Part shown: positions 26,012 through 34,167 of the stretch, piece after piece
Layout: each line of letters begins with the position of its first letter
Numbering within the stretch: position 1 is the first letter of the stretch
Assembly (NCBI GenBank): GCA_937952305.1
Contig: CALFZO010000109.1
Span: 1-64,000, forward strand
Direction of reading: 5' to 3'
From: an uncultured Anaerolineales bacterium
GTDB taxonomy: Bacteria; Chloroflexota; Anaerolineae; Anaerolineales; UBA6663
DNA length: 64,000 nucleotides
The notes under the pieces: generated by a model
Databases searched by the model: none
What the model saw: only the letters and a program-made list of their open reading frames with translations
Told to the model about the DNA's origin: nothing
Translations under genes and position numbers: made by a program

Positions 26012-28123
26012 TCAGCGGCGGCGGCCGCCGCCGGCGCGCCGGCGCGGCCCCGGCCCGGCCTCGCGCGGGTTGTCGATCTGGCGCTCCAGTTCGGTCAGGC
26101 GGCGCAGCTTCTCCCACTCGGGCGCCTTGCCGTCGCCCTCCACCAGCGCCTGGCGCAACTCCAGGATCTGATCGCGCAGCAGGGCCGCCTTCTCGAACTC
26201 CAGGTCCTGGGCGGCGGCGCGCATCTGCGCCTCCAGTTCCTGGATCAGGCGCGTCAGCTCGTCCTTGGGCAGGGCCGCGGCCACCGGCGTCCCGGCCCGG
26301 TACTCGCCCTTGTCCTCGGCCAGAGAATGGACGCGGGCGGTCAGGTCGCGCACGCTCTTGACGATCGTGGCCGGCACGATGCCGTGCGCGGCGTTGTAGT
26401 CGAGCTGGATCTTGCGGCGGCGGTTGGTCTCTTCGATGGCGGCCTTCATCGAGTCCGTCAGCTTGTCGGCGTACATCAGCACCTTGCCCTCGACGTGGCG
26501 GGCGGCGCGGCCGATGGTCTGGATCAGCGATGTGCCCGAGCGCAGGAAGCCTTCTTTGTCGGCGTCCAGGATGGCCACCAGCGAGACCTCCGGCAGGTCC
26601 AGGCCTTCGCGCAGCAGGTTGATGCCCACGACCACATCGTAGACGCCTAGGCGCAGGTCGCGCAGGATCTCGATGCGCTCGAGCGTGTCCACTTCCGAGT
26701 GCAGGTAGTGGACTTTGAAGCCCAGGTCCAGCAGATAGGCCGCGAGGTCCTCGGCCATGCGCTTGGTCAGCGTCGTCACCAGGGCGCGCTGGCCCTTGGC
26801 GATGCGCCCGCGCAGTTCGCCGACCAGGTGGTCCACCTGGCCCTTGGTCGGCAGGATCTCCACCTGCGGGTCCACCAGGCCGGTGGGGCGGATGATCTGC
26901 TCCACCACCTGCGTGGCGCGTTCGGTCTCGTACGGGCCGGGCGTGGCGGAAGTGTAGATAATCTGGTTGGTGCGCGCCTGGAACTCGGCGAAGTTGAGCG
27001 GGCGGTTGTCCAGGGCGGACGGCAGACGGAAGCCGTACTTCACCAGCTCGTCCTTGCGGGACCGGTCGCCGCCGAACATGCCCCCGATCTGCGGGATGGT
27101 CATGTGGGATTCGTCGATGACGAGCAGGAAGTCGGGCGGGAAGTAGTCGATCATGGTCCAGGGCGGCGAACCGGCCGGGCGCTGGTCCAGGTGGCGCGAG
27201 TAGTTCTCGATGCCGGAGCAATACCCCACCTCGCGCAGCATCTCCAGGTCGTACTTGGTGCGCTGCTCGATGCGCTGGGCCTCCAGCAGCAGGTTGTTGT
27301 CCTTGAACCAGGCCACGCGTTCCTCCAGCTCGGCTTCGATGTCGCGGATGGCCTGCTGCAGCTTCTCGGCCTCGGTGATGAAGTGCTTGGCCGGGTACAG
27401 CTCGAGCGTCTCGCGCTCGTTGAGGATCTCGCCGGTCAGGGGCTGGAACTCCACCAGGCGCTCAACCTCGTCGCCGAAGAAGGTGACGCGGTAGCCGAAG
27501 GCGTCGGTGTAGGCCGGCATGACCTCGAGCGTGTCCCCGCGCACGCGGAAAGTGCCCAGCTTGAGGTCGAGGTCGTTGCGCTCGTAATGGATCTCCACCA
27601 ACTGGCGCAGCAGGTTGCTGCGCCGGACGAGCTCGCCGCGTTTGAGGTTGATGACGACGCGGCCGTAAGCCTCCGGCGAGCCCAGGCCGTAGATGCACGA
27701 GACCGAGGCCACGATCAGGACGTCGCGCCGGCTGAGCAGGGCGGTGGTGGCCGCCAGACGCAGCTTCTCGAGCTCGTCGTTGATCTGAGTCTCCTTTTCG
27801 ATATACAGGTCGTGCTTGGCGACGTAGGCCTCGGGCGTGTAGTAGTCGTAGTAAGAGACGAAGTACTCGACGGCGTTCTCGGGGAAGAACTCCTTGAACT
27901 CGGCGTATAGCTGCGCGGCCAGCGTCTTGTTGTGGCACATCACCAGGGTGGGGCGCTGGACGTGCTCCACGATCTTGGCGGCCACATAGGTTTTGCCGGT
28001 GCCGGTGGCGCCCAGCAGGACCTGGTGCTTGTCGCCGCGTTCGACGCCGGCGACCAGTTGGGCGATGGCGGTGGGCTGATCACCCATCGGTTGGAACGGG
28101 GAGTGGACCTTGAAGGGCGGCAT
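26012..28123 (-). CDS. uvrB: Excinuclease ABC subunit B
   Basis: 703 residues. UvrB DNA-damage recognition helicase: Walker A GATGTGKT (residues 38-45), beta-hairpin region YYDYYTPEAYV, DESH Walker B and motif VI in QTIGRAARHVEGKV. The C-terminal UVR domain (LTRLIQELEAQMRAAAQDLEFEKAALLRDQI in parts) binds UvrC. The start ATG at 28123 is set by family alignment (MPPFKVHSPFQPMGDQP). The tail after the UVR domain is Arg/Gly-rich. The frame stays open far upstream across copA on the other strand, which is not coding. Confidence 0.96.
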   Translation of the reverse strand: MPPFKVHSPFQPMGDQPTAIAQLVAGVERGDKHQVLLGATGTGKTYVAAKIVEHVQRPTLVMCHNKTLAAQLYAEFKEFFPENAVEYFVSYYDYYTPEAYVAKHDLYIEKETQINDELEKLRLAATTALLSRRDVLIVASVSCIYGLGSPEAYGRVVINLKRGELVRRSNLLRQLVEIHYERNDLDLKLGTFRVRGDTLEVMPAYTDAFGYRVTFFGDEVERLVEFQPLTGEILNERETLELYPAKHFITEAEKLQQAIRDIEAELEERVAWFKDNNLLLEAQRIEQRTKYDLEMLREVGYCSGIENYSRHLDQRPAGSPPWTMIDYFPPDFLLVIDESHMTIPQIGGMFGGDRSRKDELVKYGFRLPSALDNRPLNFAEFQARTNQIIYTSATPGPYETERATQVVEQIIRPTGLVDPQVEILPTKGQVDHLVGELRGRIAKGQRALVTTLTKRMAEDLAAYLLDLGFKVHYLHSEVDTLERIEILRDLRLGVYDVVVGINLLREGLDLPEVSLVAILDADKEGFLRSGTSLIQTIGRAARHVEGKVLMYADKLTDSMKAAIEETNRRRKIQLDYNAAHGIVPATIVKSVRDLTARVHSLAEDKGEYRAGTPVAAALPKDELTRLIQELEAQMRAAAQDLEFEKAALLRDQILELRQALVEGDGKAPEWEKLRRLTELERQIDNPREAGPGPRRRAGGGRRR

Positions 28124-28216
28124 AAGGCTCCGGGAGAGCCGGGCGGGCGCCAGGGCCGGCCGGCTGCAGTCTGGCGGGCTGTGTGATGTGGTTGCGGGGC
28201 TGAAACTGATGTTCGG

Positions 28217-28225
28217 ATTGTAGCA
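28217..28225 (-). promoter_or_regulatory. Extended -10 promoter of uvrB
   Basis: On the - strand TGCTACAAT (TGn plus TACAAT at 28217-28222), about 94 bases before the start; no clear -35. Divergent from the csoR promoter. Confidence 0.5.
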
Positions 28226-28285
28226 CAGGCGCCGCCGCCGGCCTCCATCTTTGGGCGGATTACCGCAGCCTTTGGCCCGGGCGCC

Positions 28286-28314
28286 TTGACAACGCGCGCG
28301 GACCGCAGTATTCT
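28286..28314 (+). promoter_or_regulatory. csoR-copZ-copA promoter
   Basis: TTGACA (28286-28291), 17-base spacer, TATTCT (28309-28314). Immediately followed by a G/C palindrome that fits a CsoR operator. Confidence 0.8.
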
Positions 28315-28320
28315 GATCGC

Positions 28321-28346
28321 AACCCCTCCCCCCTGGGGGGGGTAGG
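28321..28346 (+). promoter_or_regulatory. Likely CsoR operator
   Basis: ACCCCTCCCCCC followed by TGGGGGGGGTAGG: a near-palindrome with central CT-G, matching the known CsoR site type (poly-C/poly-G arms with TA ends). It lies between the -10 box and the csoR start and overlaps the ribosome site, so bound CsoR would block transcription start. Confidence 0.75.
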
Positions 28347-28351
28347 AGGCG

Positions 28352-28633
28352 ATGATGCAGAACAAACACAAGGCCGATGTCCTGCGCCGGATCAAGAGCA
28401 TCAACGGGCACGTCCGGGGCATCGAGCGCATGCTCGAAGAGGATGCCTACTGCATCGACGTGATCAAGCAGGTCCAGGCCGTGCAGGCTGCGCTGAGCAA
28501 GGTGAGCGCCCAGCTGCTGGACGGCCACCTGCATTCCTGCGTGGTCACAGCTGTGCGCAGCGAAGACCTGTCTGAGCGCGAGCGCGTGCTGGACGAGATC
28601 GCGGACGTCTTCACGGCCGCCACCAAAGTCTGA
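28352..28633 (+). CDS. csoR: Copper-sensing repressor CsoR
   Basis: 93 residues, all helical, of the CsoR/RcnR family. The Cu(I) ligands Cys34, His59 and Cys63 are in place (AYCID; GHLHSC), the same spacing as in characterised CsoR proteins. Apo-CsoR represses the operon; Cu(I) binding releases it from DNA. It heads csoR-copZ-copA and is preceded by the operator. Start is ATG at 28352 (a second ATG follows directly). No sign of damage. Confidence 0.93.
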   Translation: MMQNKHKADVLRRIKSINGHVRGIERMLEEDAYCIDVIKQVQAVQAALSKVSAQLLDGHLHSCVVTAVRSEDLSERERVLDEIADVFTAATKV

Positions 28634-28675
28634 GCCGCCTCGCTTTTTCACCCCTTTTTTTTCAAGGAGCTCCCC

Positions 28676-28882
28676 ATGACCACCGTGACCGTCAAATCCC
28701 CCGCCATCTCGTGCGGCCACTGCGTCCACACCATCCAGAACGAAGTGGGCGAGCTGGCCGGCGTCAAGACCGTCCAGGCGGCGCAGGACACCAAGCTGGT
28801 GACCATCACCTTCGAGGCGCCGGCGACGCAGGCCCAGATCGAAACGCTGCTGGCCGAGATCGGTTATCCCGTCGAGAAGTAA
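28676..28882 (+). CDS. copZ: Copper chaperone CopZ-like HMA protein
   Basis: 68 residues, one heavy-metal-associated domain. The copper-binding CxxC is CGHC (Cys13, Cys16) in a context ISCGHC instead of the usual GMTCxxC, and Gly-Tyr-Pro follows near the end (IGYPVEK). It carries Cu(I) in the cytoplasm and hands it to CopA. AAGGAG precedes the ATG. It lies between csoR and copA in one operon. Confidence 0.9.
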   Translation: MTTVTVKSPAISCGHCVHTIQNEVGELAGVKTVQAAQDTKLVTITFEAPATQAQIETLLAEIGYPVEK

Positions 28883-28942
28883 CGCGAGACGGCCCGGCCG
28901 GCGAGGGGCAACGCCTCCGCCGGCCAGGCTGGAGAAGGGCTG

Positions 28943-31408
28943 ATGTCGACTAAACAGATGACGCTGCCGATCACGGGCATGACGTGCGCGAACTGCGCGG
29001 CCACGATCGAGCGCAACCTCAAAAAGCTGCCCAGCGCCGAGCACGTCAACGTCAACCTGGCCTCGGAACGGGCCACCTTGGAATTTGACCCGGCCCAGGT
29101 CACGCCCGCGGAAGTCATCGCCCGCATCGAGAAAGCCGGCTATGGCATCGCGGTCGGCGAGGCCGGGCTGCCCATCCGGCGCTTGAGCGACGCCAACGAC
29201 GCCCAGCGGCTGGAGAAGGCCCTGGCCCGCCTGGACGGCGTTCAGTCGGCCGTCGTCAGCTTCACGGCCGAGAAGGCCACGGTGCGCTATATCCCCACGC
29301 TTCTGAGCCAAGGCGACATCCGCGCGGCCGTGGCCGCGGCCGGCTTTGAAGCCGTGGTTGTCGAGGGCGACGCCGAGGACGCCGAACGCCTGGCCCGGGA
29401 AAAAGAGGTCGCCCACCAGCGCCACCTGCTGACGGTCGGCCTGGCCTTCACGGTGCCGCTCTTCCTCCTGTCGATGGCCCGCGACTTTGGCCTGCTGCCG
29501 GAGTTCCTGCTGGACCGGACGCACGCCGGGATGGCCGGCATGGCGGCGGAGCCGTATTGGTGGTTCAACTGGCTGTTGTTTGCGCTGGCCACGCCGGTCC
29601 AGTTCTACGTCGGCTGGCAGTATTACGTGGGCGCCTACAAGGCGCTGCGCAACGGCGCCGCCAACATGGACGTGCTCATCGCCATGGGCAGCTCGGCCGC
29701 TTACCTTTACTCGCTGCCGGTGTTGTTCGGCTGGCTGAGCGGCCACGTCTACTTTGAGACTGCGGCCGTCATCATCACGCTCATCATCGTCGGCAAGTTC
29801 CTGGAGGCGCGCGCCAAGGGCCAGACCAGTGAAGCCATTAAGAAGCTGATGGGGCTGCGGCCCAAGACGGCGCGGCTGGTGCGGGACGGCGCCGAGGTGG
29901 ACGTGCCCATCGAGCAGGTCCGCGTCGGCGATGTGGTCGTGGTCCGGCCGGGCGAACAGGTGCCCGTGGACGGGCTGGTGGTGGACGGCCGCTCCACCGT
30001 CGACGAGTCGATGCTCACCGGTGAGCCGATCCCGGTGGAGAAGCGCCCGGGCCTGCCCGTGGTGGGCGGCACGCTCAACAAGCAGGGCGCCTTCCAGTTC
30101 GAGGCCACCAAGGTCGGCAAGGACACGGCCCTGGCGCAGATCATCCGCCTGGTGGAAGAAGCCCAGGGCAGCAAGGCGCCCATCCAGAAATTGGCCGACC
30201 AGGTCTCGGGCGTGTTTGTGCCAGTGGTCATCGCCATCGCCCTCGGGACCGCCCTGGTCTGGTACCTCGTGACCGGCGATTTCACCGCCGCCCTCATCCA
30301 CATGGTGGCCGTGCTCGTCATCGCCTGCCCGTGCGCGCTGGGTTTGGCCACGCCGACCGCGATCATGGTCGGCACCGGGCGCGGCGCCGAAAACGGCCTG
30401 CTCTTCAAATCGGCCGAAGCCCTGCAGCGGGCCGGCGCCCTGCAGACGGTGGTGCTGGACAAGACCGGCACGCTGACGCGCGGCCGGCCGACCGTGACCG
30501 ACATCGTCGCCGCCGCCGGCGGACCCTCGGCCGAGGAGCTCCTGGTGCTGGCCGCCTCGGCGGAACGCGTCAGCGAGCACCCGCTGGGCGAGGCCGTGGT
30601 GGCCGCTGCGACGGAGCGCGGGCTGGCGCTCCAGCCGGTGGCGGCTTTCAACGCCCTGGCCGGCCAGGGCCTGAGCGCGCACGTCGGCGCGGCCGGCGCG
30701 CAGCGCGAGGTCCTGATCGGCAACCGCCGCCTGATGGAGGGGCGCGGGCTCGCCGTCGACGGGCTGGGCGCGGACGTTGACCGCTTGCAGGGCGAGGCCA
30801 AGACGCCGATGCTGGTGGCCGTGGACGGCCGTCTGGCCGGCCTGATCGCGGTGGCCGACGCGCTTAAGGACGGCTCGGCGGAGGCGGTGGGTGAGCTCAA
30901 GGCGCTCGGTCTGGAAGTGATCATGCTTACCGGCGACAACCGCCGCACGGCCGAGGCCATCGGCCAGGCGGCCGGCGTCGACCGTGTCATCGCCGAGGTG
31001 CTGCCGGGTGAGAAGGCGGCCGTGATCAAGGACCTGCAGAGCCAGGTTGGCCCGGATGGCCGCCACCGGGTGCTGGCCATGGTCGGCGATGGCGTCAACG
31101 ACGCGCCCGCCCTGGCCCAGGCCGATGTGGGCCTGGCGATCGGCACCGGCACGGACGTGGCCATGGCGGCGGCGGCCGTGACCCTGATGAGCGGTGATCT
31201 GCGCGGCGTGCCGCGGGCCATCCGGCTGTCTAAGCGCGTAATGCGCACGATCAAGGAAAACCTGTTCTGGGCCTTCTTCTACAACGTCATCCTGATCCCG
31301 GCTGCGGCGCTGGGTTTCCTGGTGCCGTGGCTGGCGGCCGGGGCGATGGCCTTCAGTTCGATCTTCGTCGTCAGCAACAGCCTGCGCTTGCGCCGCGCCC
31401 GGCTGTGA
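28943..31408 (+). CDS. copA: Copper-exporting P1B-type ATPase
   Basis: 821 residues. N-terminal HMA1 with MTCANC (Cys15, Cys18). HMA2 (residues about 75-145) keeps the fold but lacks CxxC: the loop position reads LSDAND. Then eight membrane segments with CPC (Cys462, Cys464) as the Cu(I) path, phosphorylated Asp506 in DKTGT, the SEHPLG nucleotide-binding motif and GDGVNDAPAL. It exports Cu(I) at ATP cost. GGAG upstream supports the ATG. Last gene of the copper operon; HMA2 decay is the only oddity. Confidence 0.96.
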   Translation: MSTKQMTLPITGMTCANCAATIERNLKKLPSAEHVNVNLASERATLEFDPAQVTPAEVIARIEKAGYGIAVGEAGLPIRRLSDANDAQRLEKALARLDGVQSAVVSFTAEKATVRYIPTLLSQGDIRAAVAAAGFEAVVVEGDAEDAERLAREKEVAHQRHLLTVGLAFTVPLFLLSMARDFGLLPEFLLDRTHAGMAGMAAEPYWWFNWLLFALATPVQFYVGWQYYVGAYKALRNGAANMDVLIAMGSSAAYLYSLPVLFGWLSGHVYFETAAVIITLIIVGKFLEARAKGQTSEAIKKLMGLRPKTARLVRDGAEVDVPIEQVRVGDVVVVRPGEQVPVDGLVVDGRSTVDESMLTGEPIPVEKRPGLPVVGGTLNKQGAFQFEATKVGKDTALAQIIRLVEEAQGSKAPIQKLADQVSGVFVPVVIAIALGTALVWYLVTGDFTAALIHMVAVLVIACPCALGLATPTAIMVGTGRGAENGLLFKSAEALQRAGALQTVVLDKTGTLTRGRPTVTDIVAAAGGPSAEELLVLAASAERVSEHPLGEAVVAAATERGLALQPVAAFNALAGQGLSAHVGAAGAQREVLIGNRRLMEGRGLAVDGLGADVDRLQGEAKTPMLVAVDGRLAGLIAVADALKDGSAEAVGELKALGLEVIMLTGDNRRTAEAIGQAAGVDRVIAEVLPGEKAAVIKDLQSQVGPDGRHRVLAMVGDGVNDAPALAQADVGLAIGTGTDVAMAAAAVTLMSGDLRGVPRAIRLSKRVMRTIKENLFWAFFYNVILIPAAALGFLVPWLAAGAMAFSSIFVVSNSLRLRRARL

Positions 31409-31507
31409 TGGTGCGGCTGCCCGCGGCCTGTTGCCCGGCGCCCCGGGCGGAGCGGCGCGCGGCCACTTGTCAGGGGCGGGGTCCACAGGTACCATTGGCT
31501 TGGGAGG

Positions 31508-31536
31508 GCCGGGCGGCATTGTGTCGCCCGGCTTTT
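31508..31536 (+). terminator. Intrinsic terminator of the copper operon
   Basis: 8-bp stem (31508-31515 with 31525-31532), 9-base loop, TTTT. Confidence 0.85.
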
Positions 31537-31562
31537 GATATTCACGCTTAAGGAAACCGGGC

Positions 31563-31568
31563 TACACT
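31563..31568 (+). promoter_or_regulatory. -10 box of the L,D-transpeptidase gene
   Basis: TACACT ending 6 bases before the ATG, with no Shine-Dalgarno site: a leaderless arrangement. A TTGATA at 31535 is 22 bases away, too far for a normal -35. Confidence 0.45.
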
Positions 31569-31574
31569 GACGCT

Positions 31575-32621
31575 ATGTTGTCGCGACGCAAGTTCCTAAA
31601 ACTGACCGGGGCGGCCCTGTCGGCGGCCTGGCTGCCGCTGGGCCGCCCGGCCGTGGACCAGGCGGCGCTGCCGCAAGGCCCCGATGTCTGGCTGGGGCGC
31701 GTGGCCTGGCCGTGGGGCGTGAACGTGCTGCGCCGGCCGCGGCCCGAGGGCGCCCTCGTCCGCACCGTCATGCCGGAAGAGCTGGTCGTCCTCCGCCGGG
31801 AAGTGGTCGGCGTTGGCATGATGCCGCACAACCACGTCTGGTACGAGCTGGATGACGGCTTCATCTACTCGTCCTACGTGCAGCCAACCCGCAACTGGCC
31901 GCAGGCGCCGCTGGAGAGCGTGCCGGCCGACGGGGTCTGGGCGGAAGTGTTCGTGCCGTTTGTGGACGGCCGCGCCGAGCCCAAGGCGGACGCGCGCGTG
32001 CTGTACCGCTTCTACTACAGCGGCGTCTACAAGGTCGCGGAGCGCGTGCAGCTGCCGGACGGCGCCAGCTGGTATCGCGTCGGCACGGAGATCCTGCCCA
32101 ACATGTACGCGCCGGCCGAGGCCTTCCGCATCATCGCGCCCGAGGAAGTGGCGCCGCTGTCCCCGGCCGTGACTGACAAGAGCCTGGTCGTCGACCTGAC
32201 GCGGCAGGCCATCACCGCCTACGAGGGGCGCGCCGCCGTCTATCGGGCCCGCATCGCCTCCGGCGCGCAGTTCTTTGGCGAAGATGGCCGCACCCTGGTG
32301 GGCGGCACCGGTCTGGGCCAGCGCTACATCTGGCAGAAGCGCCTGTCGCGCCAGATGCAGGGCGGCACGCCGGAGTCCGGCTGGGACCTGCCCGGCGTCG
32401 CCTGGGTGTCCTACTTCGCGTCCAACGGCGAAGCCCTGCACTCCACCTATTGGCACAACGACTTCGGCCGGCCCAAGTCGCGCGGCTGCATCAACCTGCG
32501 CCCCGATGACGCCAAGTGGTTGTTCCGCTGGACGGCGCCGGCCGTAGCGTATAATCCGGGCGCGATCACGGTCGACTGGGGTAACCGCGGCACACTCGTG
32601 GACATCCGCGTGGAAGGTTGA
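31575..32621 (+). CDS. L,D-transpeptidase (YkuD family), TAT-type signal
   Basis: 348 residues. N-terminal twin-arginine-like signal SRRKFLK followed by a short hydrophobic stretch, so exported. A central SH3-like region, then the YkuD catalytic domain with His and nucleophilic Cys305 in HNDFGRPKSRGCINL. Such enzymes make 3-3 cross-links or attach proteins to peptidoglycan, which is debated in Chloroflexota that have thin or unusual walls. Leaderless promoter. It leads a row of redox genes (ccdA, tlpA-like). Confidence 0.9.
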   Translation: MLSRRKFLKLTGAALSAAWLPLGRPAVDQAALPQGPDVWLGRVAWPWGVNVLRRPRPEGALVRTVMPEELVVLRREVVGVGMMPHNHVWYELDDGFIYSSYVQPTRNWPQAPLESVPADGVWAEVFVPFVDGRAEPKADARVLYRFYYSGVYKVAERVQLPDGASWYRVGTEILPNMYAPAEAFRIIAPEEVAPLSPAVTDKSLVVDLTRQAITAYEGRAAVYRARIASGAQFFGEDGRTLVGGTGLGQRYIWQKRLSRQMQGGTPESGWDLPGVAWVSYFASNGEALHSTYWHNDFGRPKSRGCINLRPDDAKWLFRWTAPAVAYNPGAITVDWGNRGTLVDIRVEG

Positions 32622-32624
32622 GGC

Positions 32625-32768
32625 ATGGACACTGGACTCATCGTCATGGCGGTCGCTTTGTGGGTGGGGTGGGGCGTGTGGTGGTGGTTGATCCGCGGCA
32701 ATACTGAGGGGGCGGTCAGGCTGGCCAAGCGGCTGGAGGAGCTGGAGAAGCGGTATGAATCCAAGTGA
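32625..32768 (+). CDS. Small membrane protein before CcdA
   Basis: 47 residues, below usual ORF cut-offs. One hydrophobic, Trp-rich span (residues 4-21, with WVGWGVWWWL) and then a charged amphipathic helix (AKRLEELEKRYESK). The ATG is 3 bases after the transpeptidase stop and the 3' end overlaps ccdA by 14 bases, a pattern of translational coupling. The layout resembles small assembly factors such as CcmD, which also sits in cytochrome-maturation operons, but no clear homology can be claimed. Confidence 0.6.
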   Translation: MDTGLIVMAVALWVGWGVWWWLIRGNTEGAVRLAKRLEELEKRYESK

Positions 32769-33543
32769 TCTGTCCTTTGGCCTGGCGTTCGTCGCCGGGG
32801 TGGCGTCCTTTGTGTCGCCGTGCGTGTTGTCGCTGGTGCCGGCCTATGTCGGTTACCTGAGCAGCCGGGCGGTGACGGCGGGCCAAGGCCCGGCGGGCCA
32901 GACGACCGCAAGCCGCTGGGGCACTCTGGCTCACGGGGTGGCCTTCGTCATCGGGTTCAGCCTGGTCTTCATTGGGTTGGGCCTGACCGCGAGCGCGGTC
33001 GGCTCAGTCTTGTTTGACCTCAAGCCGTTGCTGGTGCGGCTGGGCGGCATCGTCGTGGTCGTCTTCGGCCTGCACACGATGGGCGTCATCCACATCCCGT
33101 TCCTGGAGTACGACACGCGCCGTCAGCAGGCGCCGGACCGCCGCCTCGGCTACCTGTCGTCGGCGTTGATGGGCGTCTTCTTCTCGGCCGGCTGGGCGCC
33201 GTGCGTCGGCCCTGTGCTGGGCGCCGTGCTGACGCTGGCCCTCAACAGCGAGGGCGTGGCCCGCGGCGGCTGGCTGTTGACGGCGTACTCGATCGGCCTG
33301 GGCATCCCGTTCCTGCTGGCGGCGGCCGGGATCGGCAGCGTGAGCGAGCTGCTGCGCCGCTATGGACGCTACCTGCGCTACGTGTCCATCGTCACCGGCC
33401 TGCTGCTGGTCTTTATCGGCATCCTGCTGTTCACGGACTCGCTGGCGTTCTTCTCGCGCCTGGCGCCGTTGACCGAATTCCAGCAAGCCATCGACGCCGG
33501 CGTCGTGGACTTCTGGCGGACTCTGACCGGTGGCGCCCGCTAG
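32755..33543 (+). CDS. ccdA: CcdA-like thiol-disulfide transporter
   Basis: 262 residues, six membrane segments. The two cysteines that carry the electrons are Cys23 (FVSPCVLSL) and Cys150 (GWAPCVGPVLG), as in CcdA/DsbD-beta. It passes reducing power from cytoplasmic thioredoxin to the outer face, for example to a TlpA/ResA partner for cytochrome c maturation or rescue of oxidised proteins. The partner gene overlaps it by 14 bases. An ATG at 32755 lies inside the small upstream gene. Confidence 0.93.
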   Translation: MNPSDLSFGLAFVAGVASFVSPCVLSLVPAYVGYLSSRAVTAGQGPAGQTTASRWGTLAHGVAFVIGFSLVFIGLGLTASAVGSVLFDLKPLLVRLGGIVVVVFGLHTMGVIHIPFLEYDTRRQQAPDRRLGYLSSALMGVFFSAGWAPCVGPVLGAVLTLALNSEGVARGGWLLTAYSIGLGIPFLLAAAGIGSVSELLRRYGRYLRYVSIVTGLLLVFIGILLFTDSLAFFSRLAPLTEFQQAIDAGVVDFWRTLTGGAR

Positions 33544-34150
33544 CGGCGGCGGACCGCCCGAGGCGGCCGGCTCACGCTGGGCGGCGCTGATCCTGATCGG
33601 CGCCGGGCTGCTGTTCGGGGTGGCGGCCGGCGGCGTGATCTTCTTCGGCGTGCCGAACCTGGGCGGCCCGGCAGCCGTCCCGGGTGGCGCGCGCGCCAGC
33701 GACGCGGCGCCCGCGCCGGCCCCGGTCGTCGGCGCGCCGGCCCCGGACTTCACGCTCCAAGATCTGGCCGGCAACACGGTCACGCTCTCGGGCCTGCGCG
33801 GCCAGGTCGTGCTCGTGAACTTCTGGGCCACCTGGTGCGGACCGTGCGAAGCCGAGATGCCGGCCATCCAGCAGCGCTTTGAGACCTTCCAGGGCAGCGG
33901 CTTGAGTGTGCTGGCGGTCAACCTGGCCGAGCCCGCGGACGCCGTGCGCGCTTTTATCAACCGTCTCGGGCTGACGTTCACGATCCTGCTTGATCCGAGC
34001 GAGACGGTCTTCGACCTCTACCGGGTGCGCGGCTACCCCACCACCTTCATCGTGGACCGCGAGGGCACGATCGTCAAGCAGCATGTCGGCTACATGTCCG
34101 ACGGCCAGTTGGACCGGTACCTCGTCGACATCGGCGTCGGCGGCCAGTAA
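33530..34150 (+). CDS. TlpA/ResA-like membrane-anchored thioredoxin
   Basis: 206 residues. N-terminal membrane anchor (ALILIGAGLLFGVAAGGVIFF), a Pro/Ala linker, then a thioredoxin fold with active site WCGPC (Cys103, Cys106) and cis-Pro region RGYPTTFIVD. It acts outside the membrane, receives electrons from CcdA and reduces disulfides, for instance in apocytochrome c. Start GTG at 33530, overlapping ccdA by 14 bases, so the two are coupled. No cytochrome-c gene is in the window to confirm the target. Confidence 0.92.
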   Translation: MAPASGGGPPEAAGSRWAALILIGAGLLFGVAAGGVIFFGVPNLGGPAAVPGGARASDAAPAPAPVVGAPAPDFTLQDLAGNTVTLSGLRGQVVLVNFWATWCGPCEAEMPAIQQRFETFQGSGLSVLAVNLAEPADAVRAFINRLGLTFTILLDPSETVFDLYRVRGYPTTFIVDREGTIVKQHVGYMSDGQLDRYLVDIGVGGQ

Positions 34151-34167
34151 TCACCTGGAACCCGTTC

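Noticed and set aside
26012..31519. A single - strand frame of 1835 codons
   Set aside because: Only 26012-28123 is UvrB. The rest is open by high-GC codon bias, lies antisense to csoR, copZ and copA, and has no protein family; UvrB's own start and promoter are clear.
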